A stretch of 64,000 nt of DNA, from positions 761,079 through 825,078 of the forward strand of contig NZ_WPCW01000001.1 of assembly GCF_011421425.1 (NCBI RefSeq), read 5' to 3'. A model generated the notes under the pieces. That model saw nothing but the letters and a program-made list of their open reading frames with translations, did not search any database and was not told the origin of the DNA. Shown piece by piece: positions 35,003-45,212 of this stretch (its first letter is position 1; each line of letters starts with the position of its first letter). A program made the translations under genes and the position numbers. Source of the DNA: Streptococcus catagoni. Its GTDB lineage: Bacteria > Bacillota > Bacilli > Lactobacillales > Streptococcaceae.

Positions 35003-37177
35003 ATGGATATTCTTGACTTTATTGATACCCGCTATGGTACAGCAAATAGCTATCATTTCTCTGAGGGCAATTGTCTTCCCTTGACGGGAACACCTTTTGC
35101 TATGAACTACTTGGCCGTACAAAGTAAGATTGAAGACACTTCCTGGTGGTTTCATCCAAAGGATCATACTTTTGCTGGCATCCGCCTAACACACCAGCCA
35201 AGTCCTTGGATAGGAGATTTTTCTAGCTTTCGATTCTTACCTGTCAGTGGTCCTATCCAAAAAGGAGGGCTGGCTCATAATTACTGGTCCTATCGTCCAG
35301 ATCAGGCAAGCTTTCGGCCTCATGTCATAGAACTTTACAATCCAGCTAGAGACATGGAAGTTAAAGCAAGCTCTTCTACTTATTGCTTTAACTTTCAGCT
35401 ATCTGCTCAAAAGGGGCAGCTAGGTTTTATCATTGACAATGCTGGTCTCAGCTCCTGGAAGCTTTCAGCAGATGGTAAAACCATTGAGGCTTATGTCAAA
35501 AACCATTCAGACTGTGAAGACAAAGACCTTAAAATGTATGTCAGCCTGCAACTTTCACAGCCCATTGTCACTAGAAAAATTGGCCATTTTTTAGATTCCT
35601 GCTCTTTTGATGAAGAAAAGGAAGATTCTTTTTTCTATTTTGCCTTTAAAGAGGATCTTAAAAGAGTAGAAATAAGTGGGGCCACATCTTTTATCAGCCA
35701 TGAACAAGCCCAACTGAACCTGCAAAGAGAGGGGAAAAAGGATTTTTCAAAGGCTCTTTCTGAGAATCAAAAGGCTTGGCATCACTACCTAGATCGCATA
35801 GAAGTGGGAGATAGGGACTTTAAGAAGGTGACTGCCTTCTACCAGCACTACTATCGGGCTCTGCTCTTTCCACAAAAATGGTATGAGATTGATTCCAAGG
35901 GACAAGCTATTCATTACAATACTTTAAGTAAGGCAGTCACAAGAGGTAGACTCTATACCAATAATGGTTTTTGGGATACCTATAAAACTCTCTATCCCCT
36001 CTTATCTTTGATTGCTCCTGAAATTTATAGGGAAGTCTTAGAAGGACTGTTAGCCAGCTATAAGGACACGGGTTTCTTACCTAAGTGGCTCTCTCCTGAT
36101 GAAAGAGGCATGATGCCAGGAACCATGGCCGATGCTGTCATTGCCGACGCAGCCTTAAAGGGAATTGGCCAAGACCTGATGCCTCAACTTCTCAAAGCCA
36201 TGTTAGCAACAGCTAATCCAAGCACCGAAAGTCCGAAATATGGACGTCTGGGCCATAAAGACTACCAAAAACTAGGCTATATTCCTAACACTTACAGAGA
36301 AAGTGTCAATCAAACTCAAGACTATGCCTATAGTGATTTTTGTATCGGTCAAGTGGCACTCAGTCTGGGTCAAAAGGACTTAGCCAGTCACTATCATAAG
36401 CAATCTCTTAATTACCGACATCTCATTGATAAAGAACATACTGTACTTAGAGGCAAAGATGCCAAGGGACAGTTTGCAAAAGACTTCCTTGCAGACGCCT
36501 GGGGAAGTGACTATACAGAAGGCTCAAGCTTTCAAAATAGTTTTGCGGCCTACCATGACTTTTTAGGCCTTATCACAGCCTTTGGTGGTCCGCAGGTTTT
36601 TCATAAAAAACTTGTGGAAATCTCTAATAGCAAGCCCAGCTTTTCAGTGGGCACCTATGGTTTTGAAATCCACGAGATGTCTGAACTAGCTGCACAAGAT
36701 TTTGGGCAAATTGCCATCTCAAACCAGCCCAGCTTCCATCTGCCCTATCTCTTTTATTTCATTGGAAAGCCAGAATATGGTCAATTGATTATTAAGAACT
36801 TGCTTCAGCATGCCTTTTCTGACCGATCTTATCCTGGTGATGAGGATAATGGCAGCATGAGTTCCTGGTACTTATTAAACAGTATAGGCCTTTACCCTCT
36901 GATCCCTGGAAGTGGCCAGTATCTTCTAGGTATCCCCCAGCTAGACAAGTTAACAATCCATTTACAAAATCAGAAAGAGATTGTCATTAACTGCTTGGGA
37001 AATCATCCTCAAAACCAATTTGTATCTAGCCTTCTTGTCAATCAAGAACCCTATCATAAACTCTATATCAACCATCAAGAACTTATGCAGGGATGTCACT
37101 TGGACTTTCAACTAGGTCTTATACCAGCTCTAAGGAAAGTTCAAAAATCAGACTATCCCTTCTCTCTAACAGATTAA
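35003..37177 (+). CDS. GH92 exo-alpha-mannosidase, intracellular
   Basis: 724 residues without signal peptide. Recognisable GH92 blocks are FIDTRYGTANSYHFSEGNC-type N-terminus, NGFWDTYKTLYPLLSL (~325), ADAVIADA, and the acid/base-containing SYPGDEDNGSMSSWYLLNSIGLYP (in part; ~615-640). These calcium-dependent enzymes remove alpha-1,2/1,3/1,4 or 1,6 mannose from N-glycans. In one transcript with the ROK kinase. Terminates in a shared hairpin with GH84. Confidence 0.9.
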   Translation: MDILDFIDTRYGTANSYHFSEGNCLPLTGTPFAMNYLAVQSKIEDTSWWFHPKDHTFAGIRLTHQPSPWIGDFSSFRFLPVSGPIQKGGLAHNYWSYRPDQASFRPHVIELYNPARDMEVKASSSTYCFNFQLSAQKGQLGFIIDNAGLSSWKLSADGKTIEAYVKNHSDCEDKDLKMYVSLQLSQPIVTRKIGHFLDSCSFDEEKEDSFFYFAFKEDLKRVEISGATSFISHEQAQLNLQREGKKDFSKALSENQKAWHHYLDRIEVGDRDFKKVTAFYQHYYRALLFPQKWYEIDSKGQAIHYNTLSKAVTRGRLYTNNGFWDTYKTLYPLLSLIAPEIYREVLEGLLASYKDTGFLPKWLSPDERGMMPGTMADAVIADAALKGIGQDLMPQLLKAMLATANPSTESPKYGRLGHKDYQKLGYIPNTYRESVNQTQDYAYSDFCIGQVALSLGQKDLASHYHKQSLNYRHLIDKEHTVLRGKDAKGQFAKDFLADAWGSDYTEGSSFQNSFAAYHDFLGLITAFGGPQVFHKKLVEISNSKPSFSVGTYGFEIHEMSELAAQDFGQIAISNQPSFHLPYLFYFIGKPEYGQLIIKNLLQHAFSDRSYPGDEDNGSMSSWYLLNSIGLYPLIPGSGQYLLGIPQLDKLTIHLQNQKEIVINCLGNHPQNQFVSSLLVNQEPYHKLYINHQELMQGCHLDFQLGLIPALRKVQKSDYPFSLTD

Positions 37178-37180
37178 TCA

Positions 37181-37262
37181 AAAAAACTCCTTCTTCCTAG
37201 TCATAAAGCTAAGCCTAAACAATTTGTCTGGACCTGACTTTGCTAGTTTGAAAGAGTTTTTT
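37181..37262. terminator. Bidirectional terminator between GH92 and GH84
   Basis: AAAAAACTCCTTC ... GAAAGAGTTTTTT, converging genes on both sides; long loop, so moderate confidence. Confidence 0.6.
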
Positions 37263-37264
37263 AC

Positions 37265-38971
37265 TTACAGATAATCTGCTTCTGTTGCTTGGCTGATAGA
37301 TGTCTTATGATCTATAGGCTCTTCATGTAAATGATAAAGCTGATAATAACGACTTGGAATATCGGAAGCTGTCTTGTAGGGAATTTCTTGCAGCTGCTTA
37401 TAGTGATCAGCTAAATTGTCTGCCTGGGTCTTTAAAAGCTCCCAGAAGTCTAGATCCTTTTCAATCCGATTCAACCAAGGTTCGACCTTTGCCTTAAAGC
37501 TTTCATTTGGCATCTCTTTTAAGCTCTGACAAGCTTCTTCTAGCTCACTTAAGAACTGATCTAATTGTTTACAATCTTTTCTCTTTAGAGCTTCTTCCAC
37601 CTCATAGGGAAAATCCCTATGCAGATGCCTATTGCCATTATGCCAAGTAAAGACTTCCAGAGCTTTTGCAATGCTTGGACTAGCAGCATATTCCTCCAGC
37701 ACTGCCGTAAATGACCTGGCAGGCTGATAAGCAAAGGCATTCCAAAGGTAGTGGCTCATGTCCATCAATGAAAGTTTTGATAATTCCCAATTGATCATTG
37801 GGTTTGAAACAATGCCTAGTAAATCGTAGTCTTCCTTAGCTAAAAATGGTGATCTATTAACATAGGGTGCTAAAAAGAGCTGCTGATAATCCTTTTGGTA
37901 GTCATTGACAGGAATATTGTCCCAGATAATAATTGGTCTTTGATAAATAGAAGACATAAGCTTCAGATCTTCTTCTGAAATCTGGCTGGCTAAGGTTGAT
38001 GGTCCCGTCCAAAAGAAAGGAATGGTCTTTGGCGTAGCCTCTGATAATTCTTTAAGATAAAGGGAATCATAGATATTATCATATTCTGTTGGACAAATGA
38101 CTATTTCTGGAGCAAAATGATTTTCTAATAAATAGTCATGGACTGTCCTGATCAGGTGAGCTTGGGCAAAAGATGTCTTTTTAAAGCGTTTTTCTACCGA
38201 AGCCACTAAGCTATAATCAATATCATCGAGCAGGAGGCCAAAGTGGCTAATTCCCAGATTCAACATTTGCTGCAATTTAGCTTTTAAGAGCCTGTAATCT
38301 TCAGGATTAGTGTAGTCAAAGTCCATACCAGGACTAATCATATACCAAAAATCAAGCTGGTATTCTTGAGCCTTCTTAAGTAGGGTTCTAAAGTGGTCTA
38401 GCCACTTCTCAGGATAAGGGAGACGCCAATCCTTTCTTTGGTAATGATCATTCTTGGGAGCATACATGTAGGTATTCATCCTATTTTGACCAATAAATTC
38501 CAAGCAATCAAGTCTTTCTTCTTCAGTCCAGGGTTCCCCGTAAAATCCTTCTATAATACCTCGTATCTTAAAGGAAGGACAGTGCTTGATACTGACAAGG
38601 GGCAGCCGTAAATGATTATCCTTAATGTCCATAATCTTTTCTAGGGCTTCTTGGGCATAAGTAAAAGCTCTCATATTAGCTGTTTCTATGATAATCTGGC
38701 CATCTTTATTAATTTCCAGACTAAAGGCATCTTCTTTTAGCTCTCTATTAAATTGATGATAGAAAACTAATTGATCCTCCTGACCACTATCCCACTCAAA
38801 AAAGGAAGCCTTGGCCAAACTATCCTTAAGGGCACTTTGGTTTTCAAAACGATAGAACTTGCCAACAAATCTTGTCTTGATAGGAAATCTTAAGTCTATA
38901 TAATCACCTCTTGTGATAACTTCTTGATAAGCTTCTAAACCTTTATAGATCTCTAATACCATTTCAAACAC
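37265..38971 (-). CDS. GH84 beta-N-acetylglucosaminidase (often annotated hyaluronidase)
   Basis: 568 residues. IRGIIEGFYGEPWTEEERLD (~132) and the catalytic aspartate pair HFGLLLDDIDYSL (~240) define GH84. No signal peptide, so it is cytoplasmic, which argues against the old name hyaluronidase and for removal of terminal beta-GlcNAc from imported glycans. The S. pyogenes relative in the same gene order has been studied as a beta-GlcNAcase. It follows the GntR gene by 15 bp and is likely co-transcribed with it. Confidence 0.9.
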   Translation of the reverse strand: MFEMVLEIYKGLEAYQEVITRGDYIDLRFPIKTRFVGKFYRFENQSALKDSLAKASFFEWDSGQEDQLVFYHQFNRELKEDAFSLEINKDGQIIIETANMRAFTYAQEALEKIMDIKDNHLRLPLVSIKHCPSFKIRGIIEGFYGEPWTEEERLDCLEFIGQNRMNTYMYAPKNDHYQRKDWRLPYPEKWLDHFRTLLKKAQEYQLDFWYMISPGMDFDYTNPEDYRLLKAKLQQMLNLGISHFGLLLDDIDYSLVASVEKRFKKTSFAQAHLIRTVHDYLLENHFAPEIVICPTEYDNIYDSLYLKELSEATPKTIPFFWTGPSTLASQISEEDLKLMSSIYQRPIIIWDNIPVNDYQKDYQQLFLAPYVNRSPFLAKEDYDLLGIVSNPMINWELSKLSLMDMSHYLWNAFAYQPARSFTAVLEEYAASPSIAKALEVFTWHNGNRHLHRDFPYEVEEALKRKDCKQLDQFLSELEEACQSLKEMPNESFKAKVEPWLNRIEKDLDFWELLKTQADNLADHYKQLQEIPYKTASDIPSRYYQLYHLHEEPIDHKTSISQATEADYL

Positions 38972-38986
38972 TCCTTATCTATCTTC

Positions 38987-40033
38987 TTAATACCTTCTTG
39001 AACTCTGTCTAATATAAAGTTCAACTGGTACTTTTTCTATTTTAGCTCTTTTGACACCTTTTAAAATCATTTCTAGGAGCAAGTTGGCTGCATCATTTCC
39101 CATCTTGAAATAATTCTGGGCGGCTGTTGTTAGTTGTGGATTTAACAAGACCGAAGCCTGAATATTATCAAAACCAACAATGGCTACCTGATCAGGAACT
39201 TGATAAGCAGCTTCCTTTACCTTTTGCAAAACCTGGACAGCTAGCCAATCATTTTCAACCACAAGACCAACCTTTCTGCCTTTTTTAGTAGCAATATAGT
39301 CCAAAAGGCTATCAACATAGTGATTGGTAGATCCATTGTCTAAATTAATCCAGTGCTTACTGCTTAGCGAAGCTTGAGAAAGTGCCTTTAAATAGCCCAG
39401 GTAGCGATCTCTGACAGAAGAAACTTCTCCAAAAGACTCACAGCCAACAAAGATGATTTCTTGGCAGGCTTCCTCAATAAGGTGTTTGGTTAAGTGATAG
39501 CTTCCCTTTTGGTTATCAGCAACTACTGCAGGAAAATTAAAGCTTGGTATCCTCTTATCTAGGAGGACCAGAGGAATCTCTTTTTCATGGCAAAAATAGA
39601 GTAGATCAATGCTCTTATGCACATCTTCAGGATAGAAAATAAGACCTGCAAAGTCTTCTAACTGATCTAGCTTGATTTGGTCAACCAACTGAACAATTAG
39701 GCGATAGCCCTTATCTGTAATAGCAGCCATAATACCCTTGGCATAGTCTGCAAGTTCAAAATCAGAGGCAAAGGGTAAAACTAACAAGATGTCCTTTGAA
39801 GTAGAGCTTTCTGAAGGAACTGGGGCATTGACAAAACTTCCCTTACCCCTACTGCGACTGATTAAGCCTTCTTGTTCTAGCTCTACCAGAGCTCTTTTAG
39901 AAGTGATCCGGCTTACGGAAAACTGGTCTGATAATTCTTTTTCTGTAGGGAGCTGTTCTCCTACCTTTAAATAGCCAGAACTAATCTGCTCTTTCAAATA
40001 ATGATATATCTTTTTATATAATAATTCTTTCAT
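38987..40033 (-). CDS. GntR-type regulator with LacI-like sensor domain
   Basis: 348 residues. N-terminal winged helix YHYLKEQISSGYLKVGEQLPTEKELSDQFSVSRITSKRAL (in parts) followed by a periplasmic-binding-like effector domain (VAIVGFDNIQASVLLNPQLTT, ~285-305), the architecture of AraR-type regulators. It should bind a sugar phosphate or glycan. Divergent from GH125-GH38, with a perfect 16-bp palindrome in between. Confidence 0.9.
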   Translation of the reverse strand: MKELLYKKIYHYLKEQISSGYLKVGEQLPTEKELSDQFSVSRITSKRALVELEQEGLISRSRGKGSFVNAPVPSESSTSKDILLVLPFASDFELADYAKGIMAAITDKGYRLIVQLVDQIKLDQLEDFAGLIFYPEDVHKSIDLLYFCHEKEIPLVLLDKRIPSFNFPAVVADNQKGSYHLTKHLIEEACQEIIFVGCESFGEVSSVRDRYLGYLKALSQASLSSKHWINLDNGSTNHYVDSLLDYIATKKGRKVGLVVENDWLAVQVLQKVKEAAYQVPDQVAIVGFDNIQASVLLNPQLTTAAQNYFKMGNDAANLLLEMILKGVKRAKIEKVPVELYIRQSSRRY

Positions 40034-40072
40034 ACTGATCTCCTTCTTTAGTATATCATCATATTTTCGCTA

Positions 40073-40109
40073 TGTAAACCTTTACAAAATAAATTCCAAA
40101 GCATATAAT
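40073..40109 (+). promoter_or_regulatory. Promoter of GH125-GH38 with overlapping cre-like site
   Basis: TTTACA (40081-40086), 17 nt, TATAAT (40104-40109). TGTAAACCTTTACA (40073-40086), one base from the cre consensus and palindromic, covers the -35 box, so CcpA would repress. Confidence 0.78.
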
Positions 40110-40124
40110 GTAGTTAAAAAAATA

Positions 40125-40140
40125 AAATGATATATCATTT
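40125..40140. promoter_or_regulatory. Candidate GntR operator
   Basis: Perfect palindrome AAATGATATATCATTT just after the start site and before the GH125 ribosome binding site; a related half GTATATCATCAT lies at 40051. Probable site of the divergently encoded GntR protein. Confidence 0.7.
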
Positions 40141-40149
40141 GGAGGACCT

Positions 40150-41436
40150 ATGACTCAATCCCTACCTAAAAGTGTTGTAGATTTTATGGAAAAAATCGAA
40201 AAGGCTTGTGGAACCGAACTGGCTGACTGGGCAAAAAATTTCAAAACCTCTTTTGCTAATACCTTAGAGACAACCTTAAAAACCTATGATGACGGCACTA
40301 GCTTTTTACTAACAGGAGATATTCCGGCCATGTGGTTGCGCGACTCAACCGCACAAATGAAACCCTATCTTTTTCTAGCCAAAGAAGATAAAGGCATCCA
40401 AAAAATCATTGCTGGCCTCGTCAAGCGCCAATTTCGTTATATCTGTGTTGACCCTTATGCCAATGCCTTTAACGAAGAAGAAAATGGCAAAGGCCACCAG
40501 AACGATCATACTCAAATGAACCCATGGATTTGGGAACGCAAATACGAAGTTGATTCCCTTTGCTACCCCGTTCAGTTAGCCTACCTCTTATATAGAGAGA
40601 CTGGCAGCACTGAACATTTCAACGAAGACTTCCACAAAGGGATTACCCTTATTCTTGACTTATGGACAGTCGAGCAAGATCATGCCAAGTCCCCTTACCT
40701 TTTTGAACGAGACACCTGGCGAAAAGAAGACACCTTGACCCATCAGGGCAAAGGGACACCTGTCAAAGTAACGGGCATGACCTGGTCTGGCTTTAGACCA
40801 AGTGATGACGCTTGTCAATATGGTTACCTGATCCCCTCTAATATGTTTGCCTCAGTAGTGTTAGGCTATATTGAAGAACTATACAGCAATCTCTTTGACC
40901 AAAGTAATATCGCTGAGCAGGCCAGAAAACTAAGACAGGATATTCTGGCAGGCATTGAAAAGTATGCCATTGTCAAAAACAGCAAAGGAAAAGCCATCTA
41001 TGCCTATGAAGTTGACGGTCTGGGACACTATTCTATAATGGATGATGCTAATATTCCTAGCTTGTTGGCTGCTCCCTACCTGGGCTTTTGTGCCAAAGAC
41101 GATCCCATCTATTTAGAAACCAGGCAGACCATCCTTAGCCATGAGAATCCCTACTATTATCAAGGAAAGGTTGCCGCTGGAATTGGTTCCTCCCATACCC
41201 CAGAAGATTATATCTGGCATATTGCCCTATCCCTTCAAGGCTTGACGGCCATTGACAAAGAAGATAAGAAGGCCATGCTGGACTTATTAGTGGCTACAGA
41301 TGCTGGCACCCATCTCATGCATGAAGGCTTCCACGTGGATGATCCTAATAAGTACACGCGTGAGTGGTTCTCCTGGGCAAACATGATGTTTTGTGAACTC
41401 CTACTAGATTACCTAGGCTATCACATTGCTCCTTAG
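40150..41436 (+). CDS. GH125 exo-alpha-1,6-mannosidase
   Basis: 428 residues, cytoplasmic. The blocks LTGDIPAMWLRDSTAQMKPY (~57) and DDACQYGYLIPSNMFA (~218) and the late GIGSSHTPEDYIWHIALSLQGL (in part) are those of GH125, which releases alpha-1,6-linked mannose from N-glycan cores. GGAGG lies 6 nt before the ATG. Forms a two-gene operon with GH38, 14 bp downstream. Confidence 0.92.
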   Translation: MTQSLPKSVVDFMEKIEKACGTELADWAKNFKTSFANTLETTLKTYDDGTSFLLTGDIPAMWLRDSTAQMKPYLFLAKEDKGIQKIIAGLVKRQFRYICVDPYANAFNEEENGKGHQNDHTQMNPWIWERKYEVDSLCYPVQLAYLLYRETGSTEHFNEDFHKGITLILDLWTVEQDHAKSPYLFERDTWRKEDTLTHQGKGTPVKVTGMTWSGFRPSDDACQYGYLIPSNMFASVVLGYIEELYSNLFDQSNIAEQARKLRQDILAGIEKYAIVKNSKGKAIYAYEVDGLGHYSIMDDANIPSLLAAPYLGFCAKDDPIYLETRQTILSHENPYYYQGKVAAGIGSSHTPEDYIWHIALSLQGLTAIDKEDKKAMLDLLVATDAGTHLMHEGFHVDDPNKYTREWFSWANMMFCELLLDYLGYHIAP

Positions 41437-41450
41437 AAAGAGAGACAAGA

Positions 41451-44156
41451 ATGACCCGAAAAAAAGTACATATTATTTCCCATAGCCACTGGGACCGTGA
41501 ATGGTACATGGCTTATGAACAACATCATATGCGTCTGATCAAGCTGATAGATGATCTGCTTGACCTTTTCAAGACCAATCCAGATTTTCATAGTTTTCAC
41601 TTAGATGGTCAAACCATCATCTTAGACGATTACTTACAAGTAAGACCCGAACGTGAAGCCGAAGTCAGACAAGCCATCAAAGAAGGCAAGCTACGGATCG
41701 GACCTTTTTACATCTTACAAGATGACTTCCTAACCAGCAGTGAATCCAATGTTCGTAACATGCTGATCGGTAAAGAAGATTGTGACAAGTGGGGAGCTAG
41801 TGTGCCTCTTGGCTATTTCCCAGACACCTTTGGGAATATGGGACAAACCCCTCAATTAATGCTCAAAGCAGGCCTTAAAGCCGCTGCCTTTGGACGTGGC
41901 ATTCGTCCTACTGGTTTTAATAATCAAGTGGATACTAGTGAAAAATTCACCTCGCAGTTCTCCGAAATGGCTTGGCAGGGACCAGATGACAGCCGTATTC
42001 TAGGCCTCTTATTTGCCAACTGGTATAGTAATGGTAACGAGATCCCAACAGATGAGGCTAAAGCTAGAGCTTACTGGGACCAAAAATTAGCTGATGTTGA
42101 GCGTTTTGCTTCCACTAAGCAGCTCTTGATGATGAATGGGGTTGACCATCAGCCTGTTCAATTAGATGTTACCGAGGCTATCGCTTTAGCTAATCACCTC
42201 TATCCAGACTATGAATTTGTCCACTCCTGCTTTGAAGATTATCTGGCAGACCTGGCTAGTGAATTACCAGATGATCTATCAACCGTTTATGGGGAAATCA
42301 CCAGTCAAGAAACCGACGGCTGGTACACCCTTGCCAACACTGCTTCTGCGCGTGTCTATATCAAACAAGCTAATACCAGGGTATCTCGTCAACTGGAAAA
42401 TCTGACCGAACCCCTAGCCAGCATGGCCTATGATATGACAGGAGATTACCCTCATGATCAACTGCGTTATGCTTGGAAAACCTTGATGCAAAATCACCCC
42501 CACGATTCTATCTGTGGCTGTAGTGTTGATAGCGTCCACCAAGAAATGATGCCCCGCTTTGAAAAGGCCTATCAAGTAGGGAACTATTTGGCTGAAAAAG
42601 CAGCCCAGCAAATTGCTGACGCGGTTGATACCAGTCATTTCCCTGAAGACAGTCAACCCTTTCTTGCCTTCAATACCAGTGGACATCAAAAAAATAGCAT
42701 TACTGAACTAAGTATAACTTGGAAGAAATTCTTCTTTGGACAGCGTTTCCCTAAAGAGGTCTATCAAGAGGCCAAGGATTACGTGACTAAGCATAGCAAG
42801 CATTTTCAAGTCCTTGATGCCAATGGCCACGTGGTCAAGGATGCTGAGATCCTCTCAACAGACATTGCCTTTGATTATGATCTGCCAGAAAGAAGCTTCC
42901 GCGAAGCCTATTTTGCTCTAAAAGTTAAGCTCCGCTTGCCATTAAAATTAGAAGCCATGTCTTGGCAAAGCTTTGCCCTAATAGCCAGTGATCAGGAAAA
43001 TAGTCCAACTGAAAAAGGACTCTTTGATGTTGAAAAAGCGGTGCTGGAAAACGAATATCTAACCATTTCCCTAAATGAAAAGGGACTCTTAGACATTACC
43101 GACAAAATCACCCAGCAACATTTCTCTGATTGCTTACAGTTTGAAGACTGTGGCGACATCGGAAACGAATACATCTTCAGACAGCCTGATCAGGACAAGC
43201 CTTATTTTGCCCATAAGGGGAGGACAAAACTTCAAGTGCTGACCAATACCTCTAATCTGGCTGAACTGGCATTAATTCAGACCTTTAACATTCCGGTATC
43301 TGCCGACCAGCGACTTCAAGACGAGATGGAAGCTGTCATTGACATTACCGAACGTCAAGCTGGCCGATCTAAAGAAAAAGCCAGTCTGACCCTAAAAACC
43401 CTTATCCGATTAGAAAAGGGTAACCCCCGCCTTCAATTCACAACCACCTTTGACAATCAAATGACCAACCATCGCTTACGCGTCCTCTTCCCAAGCCAAA
43501 TAGAGACCGACCACCACTATGCCGATAGTATTTTTGAAACTGTCAAACGACCAAATAACCCCAATCCACAATTTTGGAAAAATCCAAGCAATCCGCAACA
43601 CCAAGAATGCTTTGTCAGTCTCTTTGACGGAGAAAAGGGTCTGACTATTGGTAACTACGGGCTTAACGAATATGAAGTCTTAGCCGAATCATCTACGATC
43701 GCTCTAACCCTTCTACGTTGTGTTGAGGAACTTGGGGATTGGGGCTACTTCCCAACACCTGAGGCTCAGTGCTTAGGCCAACAAGAAGTTCATTATAGTT
43801 TTGAAAGCATCCGCAAGGAAACCCAGTTCGCCAGCTACTGGCATGCTCAAGAGGGACAAGTTCCTGTGGTCATTACCCAAACAGGCCACCATCAAGGGCA
43901 AGAGGCTTCACACAAAAGCTATCTTGCTCCTTTACCTGATCAAATGGCCTTAACAGCCTTCAAGCGTCGGGCCTCTGACAATGCCCTGGTGACACGCGCC
44001 TACAACCTCTCAAATGACAAAGAGTGTCCTTTAGCATTGCAAGTCATTGATCACCAAGCTCAAGTATCTGATTTACTAGAAAGAGAAACTGGTGAATCTA
44101 TTCCTTCTGACTTACAAAAAGCAGAAATCATTACCCTTGCTTGGCAAGAAAACTAA
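41451..44156 (+). CDS. GH38 alpha-mannosidase
   Basis: 901 residues. The zinc site HIISHSHWDREWYM (~8), nucleophile aspartate in GYFPDTFGNMGQ (~120) and HDSICGCSVDSVHQEM (~350) are intact. Long beta-sandwich C-terminal half. The S. pyogenes homologue prefers alpha-1,3-mannose. No signal peptide. With GH125, GH92 and GH84 it completes a cytoplasmic set for trimming mannose glycans. Ends at a strong terminator. Confidence 0.95.
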   Translation: MTRKKVHIISHSHWDREWYMAYEQHHMRLIKLIDDLLDLFKTNPDFHSFHLDGQTIILDDYLQVRPEREAEVRQAIKEGKLRIGPFYILQDDFLTSSESNVRNMLIGKEDCDKWGASVPLGYFPDTFGNMGQTPQLMLKAGLKAAAFGRGIRPTGFNNQVDTSEKFTSQFSEMAWQGPDDSRILGLLFANWYSNGNEIPTDEAKARAYWDQKLADVERFASTKQLLMMNGVDHQPVQLDVTEAIALANHLYPDYEFVHSCFEDYLADLASELPDDLSTVYGEITSQETDGWYTLANTASARVYIKQANTRVSRQLENLTEPLASMAYDMTGDYPHDQLRYAWKTLMQNHPHDSICGCSVDSVHQEMMPRFEKAYQVGNYLAEKAAQQIADAVDTSHFPEDSQPFLAFNTSGHQKNSITELSITWKKFFFGQRFPKEVYQEAKDYVTKHSKHFQVLDANGHVVKDAEILSTDIAFDYDLPERSFREAYFALKVKLRLPLKLEAMSWQSFALIASDQENSPTEKGLFDVEKAVLENEYLTISLNEKGLLDITDKITQQHFSDCLQFEDCGDIGNEYIFRQPDQDKPYFAHKGRTKLQVLTNTSNLAELALIQTFNIPVSADQRLQDEMEAVIDITERQAGRSKEKASLTLKTLIRLEKGNPRLQFTTTFDNQMTNHRLRVLFPSQIETDHHYADSIFETVKRPNNPNPQFWKNPSNPQHQECFVSLFDGEKGLTIGNYGLNEYEVLAESSTIALTLLRCVEELGDWGYFPTPEAQCLGQQEVHYSFESIRKETQFASYWHAQEGQVPVVITQTGHHQGQEASHKSYLAPLPDQMALTAFKRRASDNALVTRAYNLSNDKECPLALQVIDHQAQVSDLLERETGESIPSDLQKAEIITLAWQEN

Positions 44157-44201
44157 GAAAAAAGCTTAACAGATTCCAAAGCGGAGCTGTTAAGCTTTTT
44201 A
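44157..44201 (+). terminator. Terminator of GH125-GH38
   Basis: AAAAAGCTTAACAG ... CTGTTAAGCTTTTT. Confidence 0.9.
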
Positions 44202-44267
44202 CATTCTTTTAAGCGCAATCTATAAACTTATCCTAAAATACCTCTATGCTGATCAAACTTTTAGTAC

Positions 44268-44645
44268 TCATAAAGACCCTGGCCGTAAATTTTGACAAAA
44301 AGTGATCCATTTTTCTTTGTAGTCTTCCTCATTTAAGATATTTTCTTTTAAATCGCTGACGCTGTAGATATGTCTCTTTTGACAGAGGCGAACACAGTCT
44401 TCATAGTAGGGCCACTGATCCTTTTCATCATAATCAACTAAAATATCCTCACAACCTTTTTCCATAGCTACAAAAGCTCTGCTATGTCCATCTAAAATCA
44501 CGAGATCATCAGCTATTTTTCGGACAATGATAGCTTGACTTGGCTCATTATTTTGTGGATCCAGCCACTGCCTAATAGCATCTAATTTCTTTTGTGAGAG
44601 GTAGAGTTGACTGGGCTGTAAACTTTTAATTTTTATTTTCTTCAT
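44268..44645 (-). CDS. ParB/sulfiredoxin-like domain protein
   Basis: 125 residues with a short ParB-N-like domain: LQPSQLYLSQKKLDAIRQWL, then LVILDGHSRAFVAMEKG, the DGHxR loop that in this fold binds nucleotides or phosphate. It lacks the DNA-binding half of a real ParB. Function unknown; found as a conserved small protein. It follows the GNAT gene on the same strand, 57 bp apart, so they may be co-transcribed. Confidence 0.7.
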   Translation of the reverse strand: MKKIKIKSLQPSQLYLSQKKLDAIRQWLDPQNNEPSQAIIVRKIADDLVILDGHSRAFVAMEKGCEDILVDYDEKDQWPYYEDCVRLCQKRHIYSVSDLKENILNEEDYKEKWITFCQNLRPGSL

Positions 44646-44702
44646 TTTGTTTCACCTCTAAAAAACTTAAGGGAGGGCTCATATTTGTCTGAGCCTTGCC
44701 GA

Positions 44703-45212
44703 TCATCTTTTCCATCCATATGACATGAAACCATTGATCAAATTTATAGCCGACCTTGTGAAAGGTGCCACTAATTGATAGCCTAATTTTTCATGAAAGA
44801 TCTGGCTGGCATCATTGAGATAGGGCGTTTGTTCTGTGCTTTGAGCAATACAGGCTGTAATACTTAGGATTCCCATTTTTTTCAGACAATTTTCTAGCTC
44901 CCTATAGAGCAGCTGACCTATTCCCTGACCACGCGCCTCCTCTTTCACATAGATAGTAGCCTCGCAGGTCCAAGCATAGGCAGCACGTTCATGAAAGGCC
45001 TTGGCGTAGGCATAAGCTAGGATTTGCCCTTCTTCTTGGACAAGGAGATAGGGATAAAATTCCAAGATATGAGCCATATGCTTTTTGAATACTTCTAAAT
45101 CTGGAAGGTCATAGTCAAAGGTCACTGCTGTTTTTTCAACGTAGGGGGCATAAATGGCCAAGAGTTCACTGGCATCATCTAAGCTGGCTAATCTTATCTC
45201 AAGTGTCATCAT
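44703..45212 (-). CDS. GNAT acetyltransferase, phosphinothricin-acetyltransferase-like
   Basis: 169 residues. IRLASLDDASELLAIYAPYVEKTAVTF at the N-terminus (in parts) and the acetyl-CoA loop EEARGQGIGQLLYRELE (~95) followed by NDASQIFHEKLGYQ match the PAT/YncA group that acetylates amino-acid-like amines. Either ATG of the MM start is possible. The name reflects fold similarity; the natural substrate is unknown. Confidence 0.82.
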   Translation of the reverse strand: MMTLEIRLASLDDASELLAIYAPYVEKTAVTFDYDLPDLEVFKKHMAHILEFYPYLLVQEEGQILAYAYAKAFHERAAYAWTCEATIYVKEEARGQGIGQLLYRELENCLKKMGILSITACIAQSTEQTPYLNDASQIFHEKLGYQLVAPFTRSAINLINGFMSYGWKR

